A stretch of 64,000 nucleotides of DNA from Terriglobia bacterium (GTDB lineage Bacteria; Acidobacteriota; Terriglobia; Terriglobales; Acidobacteriaceae), in the NCBI GenBank assembly GCA_020072585.1, contig JAIQGL010000022.1:1-64000 (forward strand). The letters run 5' to 3'. Within the stretch, counting starts at the first letter, position 1, and each line of letters begins with the position of its first letter. A program made the position numbers and the translations under genes. The notes beneath the pieces are model-generated. The model saw nothing but the letters and a program-made list of their open reading frames with translations, was not told the DNA's origin and made no database searches. Shown here in pieces: positions 25,124 through 34,048 of the stretch.

Positions 25124-25567
25124 CTATTGCTGCGGCGGCTTGGCCGGGTTCTGTCTCTGTTCCGTCAGCAAACCCACCTGATCAACACCAGCGGAGCGAA
25201 CATCGTCCACCACGTCCACTACCGGCTTGTATTTGGCGCGTGCATCGGCCCGGATAAACACCTGCTTGTTGGTGCGGCCTTGCACGCGGTCCTTGACCTT
25301 TTGCGTGAGTTCTTCCGCTGACACTCTCTGCGAATCAAAAAATACCGCGCCGTCTCGCTGTACCGCCACGATCAGCGCATCTTCTTTGTCCGCATCCGGC
25401 AATGGCATGGGGTTATTGGCCTTGGCCATATCCACAGAAACACCCTTCTGCAGCATAGGCGTGATCACCATGAAAATGATGAGCAGCACCAGCATCACGT
25501 CCACCATGGGTGTAACGTTGATGTTGGAGTTTACCTTCGCCCCTTCATTACGAACTGCTATGGCCAT
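25124..25567 (-). CDS. exbD: Biopolymer transport protein ExbD/TolR, copy 1
   Basis: 147 aa. VNSNINVTPMVDVMLVLLII has the same proton-channel Asp as the second copy. The periplasmic part differs (AKANNPMPLPDADKEDALIV, then KQVFIRADARAKYKPVVDVV), matching the TolR/ExbD dimerisation fold. It lies 14 bp after exbB on the same strand. Confidence 0.94.
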   Translation of the reverse strand: MAIAVRNEGAKVNSNINVTPMVDVMLVLLIIFMVITPMLQKGVSVDMAKANNPMPLPDADKEDALIVAVQRDGAVFFDSQRVSAEELTQKVKDRVQGRTNKQVFIRADARAKYKPVVDVVDDVRSAGVDQVGLLTEQRQNPAKPPQQ

Positions 25568-25581
25568 TTTTAGCTCCCGGC

Positions 25582-26358
25582 TTACCGCCGTACCGCGCTA
25601 CCGGCGGTCCGTTTCAGGAAGTAGTCAACAAGTTCGCTGGATGAGTTGTCCATCTCCACGTCAAAGGCTTCAACTTTGCCGGTGAAATAGTTGAACATCA
25701 TCACGGCGGGGATGGCGACGAACAGTCCCAGAGCGGTGGTTACCAGAGCTTCAGAGATACCGCCGGCGACCGCGCCCAGACCCGTTGCTTTCTGCTCAGA
25801 AATCTTTTTGAAGGCGTTGAGAATTCCGATGACCGTTCCGAACAGACCGACGAACGGCGCTGTGGAACCGATGGTGGCCAACCCGCCCAGCCCACGTTTC
25901 AATTCGGCATGCACAATGGCTTCTGCCCGTTCCAGGGCGCGCTTGCTGGCTTCAATCTGCTCTCCTGGAATCTCGGTGGATTCGCCGTGGGCTTTAAACT
26001 CCTGCAAGCCGGCGGTGACTACCTTGGCCAGGTGGCTTTTCTTGTTGCGCTCGGCAACGCGGATAGCTTCATCCAGCTTGCCTTCACGCAGGGCCCCTGC
26101 GACCACTGGAGCGAACTGGCGTGACTGTTTACGGGCGGCGCTGAAAGCGATCCAGCGATCAATCATGACGCCAATGGACCATGCCGACATAATAAACAGA
26201 ATGATTACGACTACCTGGGCCACCCAGCTCATCTGTTTCCAGAGGTGGATCGGGTCCCATCCGATAGTACCTGCGTCATCCGCTGCCTGCTGGAAAAGCC
26301 AGAAGGCGAACATATGCGCTTTGGCGAGCGTGAGAGTTGCAATGTTTGCGACAAGCAT
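25582..26358 (-). CDS. exbB: MotA/TolQ/ExbB proton-channel protein
   Basis: 258 aa. First helix about 48-68 (VAQVVVIILFIMSAWSIGVM). The family domain (about 130-235) has RGLGGLATIGSTAPFVGLFG and TVIGILNAFKKISEQKATGL, then ISEALVTTALGLFVAIPAVM, the second and third transmembrane helices with the conserved TxxGL/FAIP motifs. GAGGAGG lies upstream of the ATG at 26,358; an internal ATG at 26,313 is a weaker alternative. With ExbD it forms the motor driving TonB. Confidence 0.94.
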   Translation of the reverse strand: MLVANIATLTLAKAHMFAFWLFQQAADDAGTIGWDPIHLWKQMSWVAQVVVIILFIMSAWSIGVMIDRWIAFSAARKQSRQFAPVVAGALREGKLDEAIRVAERNKKSHLAKVVTAGLQEFKAHGESTEIPGEQIEASKRALERAEAIVHAELKRGLGGLATIGSTAPFVGLFGTVIGILNAFKKISEQKATGLGAVAGGISEALVTTALGLFVAIPAVMMFNYFTGKVEAFDVEMDNSSSELVDYFLKRTAGSAVRR

Positions 26359-26535
26359 GAGTTTTAAGTTTTCCTCCTCAGAACTTTTAGAACTTTTTTG
26401 CCGAGAGCGTGCCCCCTCTACAAGGGCCAGGCTAGAACAGAGAACAGCGCGACAATGGACGCGATGGACCTTCTTGTTTCTCAGGGCAAGGACGGCTGGC
26501 TCTGGCCTGCCGTCCCTTTTTGACGAATAGCTGCC

Positions 26536-27252
26536 TTACATGTGGAACTGGACCTTGATCGTTGTTTCCACTTCCACCGGTTCGCCATTCAAGATATAGG
26601 GCTTATATTTCCACTGCTTCACGGCATCCATAGCTGCCTGGATGAGAATAGGATGCCCTTGTACCCCGTGTAGGTTTTCGATCACTCCAGCCTTACTTAT
26701 GGTTGCCTGGAGAAGCACGTCACCCTGAATATGCGCAATGCGGGCCATCTGGGGATACGCCGGCGTTACATCGTGGATCTTCAGACCCTCAGCAACTCCA
26801 GACGATACGCGTAACTTCTGCGGTGTGGCCACCTTAGGCGGCGGCGCGGCTGTTCCAATAATGCCGCCAATCACTCCGCCCGCTGATCCACCCGGTACTC
26901 CGCCTACAACTCCGCCAACAACGCCAGCGCTCGGCGCCGGAGCAGTATCTTCTTCAATCATCTTGACTACTTTGGGGATCTTGGTAGGGGTACGCAGTGA
27001 GCCGTCCACGATTTCGCTGACTTTTTGCACATGCTGAATCACGGGAGCGGCCGGCGGGGGTGGGGGTGGAGGTGGTGGGGGCGCCACCAGCCAGGTTGTG
27101 AGCTGTCCCTTGGGCAGCGCCTCAGTAAAAATAAGAGGCAGCAACACCAAAAACAAGACAAGGCAGATCTGTATAAGGGTTGAAATCAAGGCCGTCCACT
27201 TCTGGTTGGTCTTGATTCTGCCTCCGGATTCCATCAGGCTGTCTTCAAACAT
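26536..27252 (-). CDS. tonB: Energy transducer TonB
   Basis: 238 aa. Cytoplasmic head, one transmembrane helix (LIQICLVLFLVLLPLIFTEA, about 27-46), then a periplasm-spanning spacer with ten consecutive prolines (APPPP.., about 57-67) and a Gly/Val-rich run (GGVVGGVPGGSAGG). The TonB_C domain at about 160-238 has HDVTPAYPQMARIAHIQGDV, GVIENLHGVQGHP and MDAVKQWKYKPYILNGEPVE. It energises outer-membrane receptors. A 177-bp gap to exbB suggests a second promoter there. Confidence 0.93.
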   Translation of the reverse strand: MFEDSLMESGGRIKTNQKWTALISTLIQICLVLFLVLLPLIFTEALPKGQLTTWLVAPPPPPPPPPPAAPVIQHVQKVSEIVDGSLRTPTKIPKVVKMIEEDTAPAPSAGVVGGVVGGVPGGSAGGVIGGIIGTAAPPPKVATPQKLRVSSGVAEGLKIHDVTPAYPQMARIAHIQGDVLLQATISKAGVIENLHGVQGHPILIQAAMDAVKQWKYKPYILNGEPVEVETTIKVQFHM

Positions 27253-27346
27253 GCCTTTTCTCCAATCCTAGGGGACTCGGTCGATACTTTAAATTGGACA
27301 CCGGGACTGCTTGTTTTGCTCCCAGAAACCGGAATTTTTTCCGGCG

Positions 27347-28549
27347 CTATACTTTGACGCGAACTTTACCCTTCGCGCCGGAGGTTGGCAATGGAATTGC
27401 TCCCCGTCCTGACCTGCTGGAGCGCCACTCCGTATATGCCACAAGCATGGGAGCTGCCACGGCAATCGACGAATACGTACCTATTATGATGCCGACTACC
27501 AAGGCAAAGGAGAACCCGTGAAGTACTTCACCACCAAAAAGATACAACGAGAGCACCGTCAGAAAAGTAAGGCCTGAGGTCAAAATCGTCCGGCTCAGGG
27601 TCTGGTTGATGCTCTTATTGACGATCTCTGACAGACTCTCCCGTCGCATGAGCTTAACGTTCTCTCGAATGCGATCAAACACCACAATGGTGTCATTCAT
27701 CGAATATCCAACGAGGGTCAGAATCGCGGCGATAACAGTAAGCGTTATCTCCTGGTTCGTCAAGGAGAAAGCACCTACGGTGATTAAGGTATCGTGAAAA
27801 ACCGCCACCACAGCGGCCACGCCGTAGATCAGTTCAAAACGGAACCACAGATACACCAGCATGGCAATGAGCGAAAACCCTACCGCAAGCGAAGCCTGTT
27901 TCCTCAACTGCCCGCCCACCTGTGGGCCCACAACGTCCCCGCCGCGCACGCCGAAATTGCCGGCGTAAAAGTCCGCCTTCAGCGCTTCCACTACCGGGTC
28001 CGGAACAACGCCCTTCAACTGGTCCAGGCTTCTGATCACGCCGCCATGCTCTTTATCGCGAAAATCCAGCACCCGCCGCGCCTGGCGATCATACTCGGCG
28101 GGCTCGGCATGCATGGGATCGCGGAAAGCCAATGCACCGCGCACCGCGGCAAAGCCGATCCTGTCACTATTATTTATGTTTTGTTTGCCCTGGACCGGGT
28201 TTGTCTCCAGGGCACTGATGATCTGGTTCTTGCCTTTGTCAAGGTCGGCCTCGCTGGTTTCCTTCAGGTCCAGCTTGATCACCACTTCGTTTTCAGAAGC
28301 GGCCCCATAGCGCTGGATCACGGCATTATGCAGCCCGGCCTTATCCAGGTCAGAGCGCATGGCCGAGGTGTCTGGGGCATCAATGAATTTCACGAACACC
28401 AGTGTGCCGCCGCGGAAGTCAACGCCCAGCGGAATGCCGTGCCAGAACATCATGGAAAGGATGCCGGCCACGCTGAACACCAGCGAGAAGCTGAGGAAGT
28501 ACCACTTTTTGCCCAGGAAATCGATGTTTGTATTGCGAAAAAATTCCAC
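27347..28549 (-). CDS. secF: Protein translocase subunit SecF
   Basis: 400 aa, longer than the roughly 320 of E. coli because of an enlarged periplasmic domain (about 80-190, including KGKNQIISALETNPVQGKQN). The SecF signature GIPLGVDFRGGTLVFVKF is at about 38-55, and the transmembrane bundle has LTVIAAILTLVGYSMNDTIV and VFDRIREN with the family's conserved Asp. Works with SecD and YajC to pull exported proteins out of SecYEG using the proton gradient. Confidence 0.95.
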   Translation of the reverse strand: MEFFRNTNIDFLGKKWYFLSFSLVFSVAGILSMMFWHGIPLGVDFRGGTLVFVKFIDAPDTSAMRSDLDKAGLHNAVIQRYGAASENEVVIKLDLKETSEADLDKGKNQIISALETNPVQGKQNINNSDRIGFAAVRGALAFRDPMHAEPAEYDRQARRVLDFRDKEHGGVIRSLDQLKGVVPDPVVEALKADFYAGNFGVRGGDVVGPQVGGQLRKQASLAVGFSLIAMLVYLWFRFELIYGVAAVVAVFHDTLITVGAFSLTNQEITLTVIAAILTLVGYSMNDTIVVFDRIRENVKLMRRESLSEIVNKSINQTLSRTILTSGLTFLTVLSLYLFGGEVLHGFSFALVVGIIIGTYSSIAVAAPMLVAYTEWRSSRSGRGAIPLPTSGAKGKVRVKV

Positions 28550-28567
28550 TGTGTTTGACCTTTTGAA

Positions 28568-30184
28568 CTAGATGCTGAGGGCTTCGCCCCGCCCTTTGCG
28601 GCTAAGGACAGCATCAAAGATTACGCGAGAAACAAAGACCGCGGTAAACAAGTTGGCCAGCAGACCGAAGATCAGCGTAAGTCCAAATCCGCTGACCGGC
28701 CCTGTGCCCACAAAAAACAAAATCAGAGCGGAAACAATCGTGGTGACGTGAGTATCCAGAATCGTGGTCCACGCACGGTCAAAGCCCTGGTCCACTGCCG
28801 CGGCTGGAGCTTTGCCATTGCGCAACTCTTCCCGGATGCGCTCAAAAATCAGCACATTGGAATCCACACCCATACCGACGGTAAGAATCACACCCGCAAT
28901 GCCGGGCAGCGTCAACACCGCACCAAAGAAACCCATGAACCCAAGCAGGATCACCAGGTTCAATACCAGCGCCAGATCAGCATTGATTCCCGCGCCACGG
29001 TAGTAAACCAGCATGAAAATCAGCACGGCCGCCATGCCTGCCATGGCGGCATTTACGCCCGCCCTGATGGAATCCGCTCCCAAAGAAGGGCCAACGTTGC
29101 GCTCCGTGAGATAGTGCAGGCTGGCCGGCAGCGCGCCGGAGCGCAGCAGCATAGCCAGGTCCTTGGCTTTTTCCTGGGTGAAACCACCCTCAATCAGACC
29201 GCTGTCAGTAATCTGGTCACGAATCTCAGGCGCTGAAATCACTCTGTTGTCCAGCACAATGGCCAGATTGGCGGGATCAGGCCCACCCTTTTTATGCGCC
29301 AGCGTGAATTCGCCAAACTTCTTGGCCGGCCCTGGATTCAAATAGAAATTAACGATTGGCTCGTTGGTGTCTGATTTGTTCCCCTCGCGGGCATCGCGGA
29401 TGTCTGTTCCGCTCACTACCGCAAGCTTTGAAACCAGGTACACAACATCGCCGCCGCTACTATCGGCCTTGCCATGGAGCAGTACCGTACCCGGCGGAAG
29501 AATATTGTTATGCTCCCGCATGGCCAGTTCTTCATTGGTATACATGCCGCGTGATTCCCGCAGTTCCAGCCGAGCAGTGGATTGAATAATGTCTTTCACC
29601 CGTCCCGGATCATCCACGCCGGGAAGCTGGACCAGGATCTGGTTCTCGCCCAGGCCGTTTTTCTGGATCAGAGGCTCACTCACGCCCAGGCTGTCCACGC
29701 GCTGGCGGATTGCTTCAATCGACTTCTCCAGCGTGTCTGACTTGAGCTGCGCCAGCCGCTCCGGTTTCAGGGTCAGCACAAAGCTGTTCTCGGCGCCCCC
29801 AACCACGGAGTACTCCTGCAAACGGTCCGATACGATGTTGCGTATCTGGGAAGTAGCATCCAGAGGGACGCCTTTCAGGACGAATTTTTCCGGCTGGTTC
29901 GCATCCGGCTTGCTGATATCGGCATAGGCGATGTGCGCTTTGGTCAGCTCCTGTTTCAGGTTCTCCATGGCGCGGTCCGTTTCTCCGTTGATCGCGTCAC
30001 TGACCTGGACCTCCAGAATCAGGTGTGTTCCACCCTTTAAATCCAGTCCCAGGTGGATCCTGTCCAGCAAAGCCTGCTTCAGCCCTTCTTTGCCAAGGCT
30101 TTTGGGGATTCCCAGCATGCCGTAAAGAAAAACGAGCAGGGTTGCAACAATGAGTCCGGTTTTTATGAGTAAATTTTTCTGCAT
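28568..30184 (-). CDS. secD: Protein translocase subunit SecD
   Basis: 538 aa. First transmembrane helix (LIKTGLIVATLLVFLYGMLG), then RIHLGLDLKGGTHLILEVQV, the SecD signature. The P1 head domain follows with IRQRVDSLGVSEPLIQKNGL and QILVQLPGVDDPGRV. The C-terminal bundle has NVGPSLGADSIRAGVNAAMA and GVILTVGMGVDSNVLIFERI. It lies 18 bp upstream of secF in the classical yajC-secD-secF order, with tgt at the head of the block. Confidence 0.96.
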   Translation of the reverse strand: MQKNLLIKTGLIVATLLVFLYGMLGIPKSLGKEGLKQALLDRIHLGLDLKGGTHLILEVQVSDAINGETDRAMENLKQELTKAHIAYADISKPDANQPEKFVLKGVPLDATSQIRNIVSDRLQEYSVVGGAENSFVLTLKPERLAQLKSDTLEKSIEAIRQRVDSLGVSEPLIQKNGLGENQILVQLPGVDDPGRVKDIIQSTARLELRESRGMYTNEELAMREHNNILPPGTVLLHGKADSSGGDVVYLVSKLAVVSGTDIRDAREGNKSDTNEPIVNFYLNPGPAKKFGEFTLAHKKGGPDPANLAIVLDNRVISAPEIRDQITDSGLIEGGFTQEKAKDLAMLLRSGALPASLHYLTERNVGPSLGADSIRAGVNAAMAGMAAVLIFMLVYYRGAGINADLALVLNLVILLGFMGFFGAVLTLPGIAGVILTVGMGVDSNVLIFERIREELRNGKAPAAAVDQGFDRAWTTILDTHVTTIVSALILFFVGTGPVSGFGLTLIFGLLANLFTAVFVSRVIFDAVLSRKGRGEALSI

Positions 30185-30203
30185 GTTCTATGCGCCACTT
30201 CTT

Positions 30204-30527
30204 TTATGCTGTTTTTTTCTCTTCTTCGTCTCGATTGATGGCTGTGATGGACGTCTTGGCCACTTCCAGCCGCAGATTGTCAGGCGGCACGCGCAGATGG
30301 ACCGCGTCATCCTTAAGCGCGATCACCAATCCCCGGATTCCGCCGCTGGTCGTTACCCGGTCACCATTTTTCAGGTTATTCAATACTTCCTGCCAGCGCT
30401 TTGTCTTGCGCTGCTGAAAGTAAAACGTGGCAGCGATAAAAAGCAAGGGCAGAAGCAGGAAGATGCCCAGACCGCCGCCAGGCGATCCGCCCTGGAACAG
30501 ATACGTATTTATCACGTTATTTATCAT
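30204..30527 (-). CDS. yajC: Preprotein translocase subunit YajC
   Basis: 107 aa from the ATG at 30,527 (MINNVINTYLFQGGSPGGGL). One transmembrane helix (LGIFLLLPLLFIAATFYFQQ) is followed by RKTKRWQEVLNNLKNGDRVT and TTSGGIRGLVIALKDDAVHL, the YajC signature. An upstream in-frame start at 30,632 would add a Cys-rich leader outside the family pattern. It stabilises SecDF. Confidence 0.93.
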   Translation of the reverse strand: MINNVINTYLFQGGSPGGGLGIFLLLPLLFIAATFYFQQRKTKRWQEVLNNLKNGDRVTTSGGIRGLVIALKDDAVHLRVPPDNLRLEVAKTSITAINRDEEEKKTA

Positions 30528-30699
30528 GCAAAGATTGCCTTCACAGCCGCACGCACACTCGCCTCTCTGGAGTGGGAGAGCATTCACCCTGATTTGTGAC
30601 CGCTGATCAAATACCGCCCGGGAACTCCGCACATGGCACGCAGGTGCCGGAGTAATTCGGAGGCTTTACTTTTTTTTGACGCCTTGAAATCAGGGGAGC

Positions 30700-31893
30700 T
30701 CAGACCAAGGACACACTTCCTGACAGCAGCACTCCTGAGAGGTCCCCAAGCGTTATAGCATGACGTACCGCCCGCATGGTGTCAAGGTAGAACGCCAGAT
30801 TGTGAATCGTGTTTAATACCGCCGCAAGGGGCTCCGCCGACACATAAAGGTGCCGCAGGTAGGCGCGGGTGTAGCGCTTACACACCCGGCAGCCGCATCT
30901 GGGATCAGCCGGCCCCTGGTCCTGGGCATAGCGTGCGTTTTTGATGTTGATCCGCCCCTCTGAGGTAAAAAGTAATCCGTGACGGGCCGCTCTGGTCGGC
31001 AGCACACAATCCATCATGTCCACGCCCATGGCGGCATAGCGTACGATCTCCTCCGGATACCCCACACCCATCACATAGCGCGGCTTGTCCTTGGGCAGGA
31101 TTTCCAGCACTGTGGCGATCATTTCCATGGTCTTCTCGCGTGATTCACCCACGCTCAGCCCGCCAATCGCATATCCAGGGAAATCAAGCTCAACCGTCCG
31201 CTCCGCCGATTCCCGCCGCAAATCAGCGTACATGCCTCCCTGGACGATCCCAAACAAAGCGGGTGCCTGCGGCAATTCTGGATTTCCGATCACCCGATCA
31301 CCCGATCTCCCGATCTCCCGATCTTCCCAAGGGACTTCATGCTTGTGCGCCTCAAAATAGTCTTTCGATCGTTTGGCCCAGCGTAACGTCATTTCCATGG
31401 AAGCTCTTGCCCTCTCACGCTCCGCCGGATGCTCCGTGCATTCGTCAAAGGCCATCACAATATCGGCGCCCAGGGCAATCTGTATCTCCATGGACCGCTC
31501 GGGCGTAAACAGATGGGACGTGCCGTCCAGATGCGAGCGGAAGCTCACGCCTTCTTCCGTCACTTTGCGCAGCTCACTCAAGCTGAACACCTGAAAGCCA
31601 CCAGAATCCGTGAGCAACGCCCGATTCCAGCTCATGAACTTGTGCAGCCCGCCCAGCTTCCGCACCAGTTCGTGCCCCGGACGGAGATACAAGTGGTATG
31701 TGTTGCCCAGGATGATCTGCGCACCCAGATTTCCAGAACCAAGGTCTTCTAAAATGTCCTGCGGAACCGCTTTGACAGTTCCGGCAGTGCCAACAGGCAT
31801 AAAAGCGGGGGTCTCCACGTCGCCGTGAGCGGTGTGGATTCGGGCTAAGCGCGCCGGGCCAGCCTGGGATTCGATAGTGAAAGAAAGTGCCAC
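30700..31893 (-). CDS. tgt: tRNA-guanine transglycosylase
   Basis: 397 aa from a GTG start. Exchanges guanine-34 for preQ1 in tRNAs for Asp, Asn, His and Tyr. Seen: HTAHGDVETPAFMPVGTAGT, LLTDSGGFQVFSLSELRKVT with a catalytic Asp, GIVQGGMYADLR, MDCVLPTRAARHGLLFT, and the zinc site CGCRVCKRYTRAYLRHL. About 20 extra residues (HEVPWEDREIGRSGDRVIGN...) lie between the RWAKRSKDYFEAH helix and ALFGIVQGG; they are encoded by an octamer repeat at 31,286-31,325 and are absent from typical homologues. The frame is kept, so the protein is probably active. Confidence 0.95.
   Translation of the reverse strand: MALSFTIESQAGPARLARIHTAHGDVETPAFMPVGTAGTVKAVPQDILEDLGSGNLGAQIILGNTYHLYLRPGHELVRKLGGLHKFMSWNRALLTDSGGFQVFSLSELRKVTEEGVSFRSHLDGTSHLFTPERSMEIQIALGADIVMAFDECTEHPAERERARASMEMTLRWAKRSKDYFEAHKHEVPWEDREIGRSGDRVIGNPELPQAPALFGIVQGGMYADLRRESAERTVELDFPGYAIGGLSVGESREKTMEMIATVLEILPKDKPRYVMGVGYPEEIVRYAAMGVDMMDCVLPTRAARHGLLFTSEGRINIKNARYAQDQGPADPRCGCRVCKRYTRAYLRHLYVSAEPLAAVLNTIHNLAFYLDTMRAVRHAITLGDLSGVLLSGSVSLV
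31286..31325. repeat. Octamer tandem repeat inside tgt
   Basis: Five consecutive units of CCGATCNC (CCGATCAC twice, CCGATCTC twice, CCGATCTT). Three units make 24 bp, so the translation has an eight-residue period (DREIGRSG / DRVIGNPE). The flanking 16-mer tttccgatcacccgat also occurs at 191-206. Confidence 0.85.
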
Positions 31894-31974
31894 GCAAATA
31901 TCCTACAGAAATAGCGTTCTAATTGTGGTTGAGTAGTCATTTTCTGGCGGTTATCGCAAAAGAGGAGTGTCTGG

Positions 31975-32292
31975 ATGAAGAAACGACTGATGGTTATTGC
32001 AATGTTCATGGCAGCGCTCGGGACCGGCTATTCGCAGACGCCGTCATACCAACCCAAAGCAGGCTTTGTACCCAATGCCGAGACTGCCGTAAAAGTTGCT
32101 GAAGCTGTATTGATTCCTGTTTACGGTGAAAAGGTTTTGTCTGAGCGTCCTTTCAAAGCCACCCTGGAAGGAGATGTCTGGACAGTTGAAGGAACCCTTC
32201 ATTGCGGCGCGCCCCGCTGCAACGGTGGAACTGCGGAAGTGAAAATCTCAAAGAGCACTGGACAGATTCTGCACATGATCCATTACAAATAG
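31975..32292 (+). CDS. Secreted NTF2-fold immunity-like protein
   Basis: 105 aa. Signal peptide MKKRLMVIAMFMAALGTGYS. The mature part GFVPNAETAVKVAEAVLIPV, YGEKVLSERPFKATLEGDVW, and TAEVKISKSTGQILHMIHYK follows the NTF2-fold immunity protein pattern (a helix, then four strands). Cys in HCGAPRC may form a disulfide. Members elsewhere accompany polymorphic toxins, but no toxin is next to it, so a true immunity role is unproven. GAGGAG lies before the ATG. Confidence 0.75.
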   Translation: MKKRLMVIAMFMAALGTGYSQTPSYQPKAGFVPNAETAVKVAEAVLIPVYGEKVLSERPFKATLEGDVWTVEGTLHCGAPRCNGGTAEVKISKSTGQILHMIHYK

Positions 32293-32321
32293 GTCAAGTG
32301 AGTCCGCTTTGGCAACGCAGC

Positions 32322-32963
32322 TCACTCCACCCACCACGCCATCAATGCCAGCACAATGTAAGAACCTAAGGCAGTCATCGCGGCAGCATGATCGCTTGTC
32401 GGTGGCGGAAAAAAGAACGTGCCAAAGATTTGCAGGGCAGCCAGAAATACGACAAAACCGGCCAGCCGCGCTTTATGTGCCGCGGTTCGATAAAGAAGCG
32501 CCGCACCAGCGAACAAAACCGCCATCTCCAGCGCAAACGCCGCAGCGCGATAGTTCCACAAACCCAATCCCATCTTGCCCACGCTGTCATAGAGCGCGAG
32601 GTCAGGGCGGTGCACGATGAGGTCGAGAATCCAGTGCGAAAACACTGCTGCCGCAACAATAAGTCCCGTCCGTGTGCCTCGCAACTGCGGAAACAACCGG
32701 CAGACGACGTATGCCAATGCCGACCAGCACAGTACGCCCAGCAGGCTGTGCGTGTACGGCATGTAGTAGAGGTCCAGCGCATTCGATGCGGTGATTCCCG
32801 GAACAATCCGCACCTTCTCAATCCCCAGCAGAACGAAGATGCTCCACATCACATCGATCCATTGCACGGCCAGGAAGAGCACCCAGAGCGGTATCCGCTT
32901 TTCATTGTCTTTACCGGCAAGGGCTTTACCGGCAAAGCTGAAGCTGTAATGGCCTGTGAACAA
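32322..32963 (-). CDS. YdjM/DUF457-like membrane protein
   Basis: 213 aa from a TTG start. About six hydrophobic segments. MPYTHSLLGVLCWSALAYVV and AAVFSHWILDLIVHRPDLAL place histidines and an Asp at membrane edges, as in the YdjM-type inner-membrane metal-dependent hydrolase-like family. Enzymatic activity is uncertain for the family. It follows the thioesterase gene by 12 bp on the same strand and is probably cotranscribed. Confidence 0.7.
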   Translation of the reverse strand: MFTGHYSFSFAGKALAGKDNEKRIPLWVLFLAVQWIDVMWSIFVLLGIEKVRIVPGITASNALDLYYMPYTHSLLGVLCWSALAYVVCRLFPQLRGTRTGLIVAAAVFSHWILDLIVHRPDLALYDSVGKMGLGLWNYRAAAFALEMAVLFAGAALLYRTAAHKARLAGFVVFLAALQIFGTFFFPPPTSDHAAAMTALGSYIVLALMAWWVE

Positions 32964-32975
32964 GAAGATTCGTTC

Positions 32976-33383
32976 CTATTTCTTTTTTCCAGCGTGCCGT
33001 TTCGCGTGCTTCTCCGCGACTTTCGCGGGGTTCACAATCGCCCGAGTCACCGTTCCGCAGCCAATCTCCGCCAGGCCGTTGTGCGCCGTCACCCGGAAAA
33101 TGTAGAAGCGCTCATTGTGCGATTCCAGCACCGCCTCGGACTTGACCAGGGCTCCAATCGTGGTGGGTGCGCGGTGCTCAATGTTGATCGCCGTACCCAC
33201 GCTGATCTCGCCTTCATCCAGAAACGGCAGCATGGCGTTGGAAGCCGCCCATTCCATGAGACCAATCATGTTCGGCGTGGAATAAATGGGCGGCAGCTTG
33301 TCATGGTGATAACTGAGCGTGTGCTTGTGCTCCACTGTCTCTTCAGCCTGGCCGCGAATACCCAGAGGGACCTTTTTTGCCAT
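32976..33383 (-). CDS. FlK-like hotdog thioesterase
   Basis: 135 aa. VEHKHTLSYHHDKLPPIYST, then MIGLMEWAASNAMLPFLDEG, SVGTAINIEHRAPTTIGALV and GLAEIGCGTVTRAIVN follow the single-hotdog pattern of fluoroacetyl-CoA-thioesterase-like proteins. The STPNMIGLME / HRAPT segments carry the Thr, Glu and His used by that family. Cytosolic CoA-thioester hydrolase of unknown natural substrate. Lysine/His-rich tail. Confidence 0.85.
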   Translation of the reverse strand: MAKKVPLGIRGQAEETVEHKHTLSYHHDKLPPIYSTPNMIGLMEWAASNAMLPFLDEGEISVGTAINIEHRAPTTIGALVKSEAVLESHNERFYIFRVTAHNGLAEIGCGTVTRAIVNPAKVAEKHAKRHAGKKK

Positions 33384-33410
33384 GCAAAGAATTTATCAAA
33401 TTCAAAGGCT

Positions 33411-33444
33411 GAAAAAGAAAAGGCCAGACGGCAGAAGCCTGGCC
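33411..33444 (-). terminator. Rho-independent terminator after the Asp/His-rich gene
   Basis: On the minus strand GGCCAGGC-TTCTGCC-GTCTGGCC, then TTTTCTTTTTC. Located 35 bp past the stop of the gene at 33,479. Confidence 0.8.
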
Positions 33445-33478
33445 CATGGCAATAATCGTTGGTCTTGACCGCTTGACC

Positions 33479-33748
33479 CTAGCGACGGTCGTGATCCCGG
33501 TCGTGATCGCCATGGTGGCAGCGTTCACGTGCTTCTTCCAGATCGTGGCGGCGTTTCTGCGCCTGGCGGCTGTGTTCCCCGTGCTTGCGCTCTGCATCAC
33601 GCAGTTTGTCTTCCGCGTTGCGGATTCGCTGCTCGCACTTTCTGTCGCGGTCGCGATCATGGTCGTCAAAGGCCTGCGCAGGAATGGCCCCGGCCAGAAA
33701 CCAGGTAAGTACCAGGGTCGCAATCAGCGTTTTCCACTTCTTCAACAT
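33479..33748 (-). CDS. Small secreted Asp/His/Arg-rich protein
   Basis: 89 aa. Signal peptide (LIATLVLTWFLAGAIPAQA, cleavage AQA-F). The mature chain is extremely charged: DDHDRDRDRKCEQRIRNAED, a helix of Arg/Glu/Lys, then RCHHGDHDRDHDRR. The paired Asp-His runs at both ends and two cysteines suggest periplasmic metal binding, but there is no family match. A GGAGGA ribosome-binding site precedes the ATG; a terminator follows. Confidence 0.7.
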   Translation of the reverse strand: MLKKWKTLIATLVLTWFLAGAIPAQAFDDHDRDRDRKCEQRIRNAEDKLRDAERKHGEHSRQAQKRRHDLEEARERCHHGDHDRDHDRR

Positions 33749-34048
33749 GCTTCCTCCTTGGGTTGAACTCTCATCTTAACCTTAGAATGCATCCAGAGTG
33801 CCCGGAACAGGTAACAAGAACAGCCACCAAAAAAGATTTACTCACGAGGTCACTCGCCGCATACCCTCCGGTAACCCTAAGAAATCACAGGATCAGGGTT
33901 TCAGAGTTTGCTCAATCGGCGGTAGTGTCTCAGTTTGAAAAGTTCGCCTATTGTTTTCCTTCATGAAATCAGCGATAACTCAGTCGGGCCGCGTCCGGTG
34001 TTCAGACCGAACGCTGGCCCTAACCAAAGCACCTGACAAGAGGCGACA

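Noticed and set aside
26990-27090. Proline run in TonB as misassembly or low-complexity error
   Set aside because: TonB proteins normally have proline-rich spacers, and the frame stays open to a correct C-terminal domain.
31265-31340. CRISPR-like short repeats
   Set aside because: The units are contiguous 8-mers without unique spacers and lie inside the tgt coding frame.
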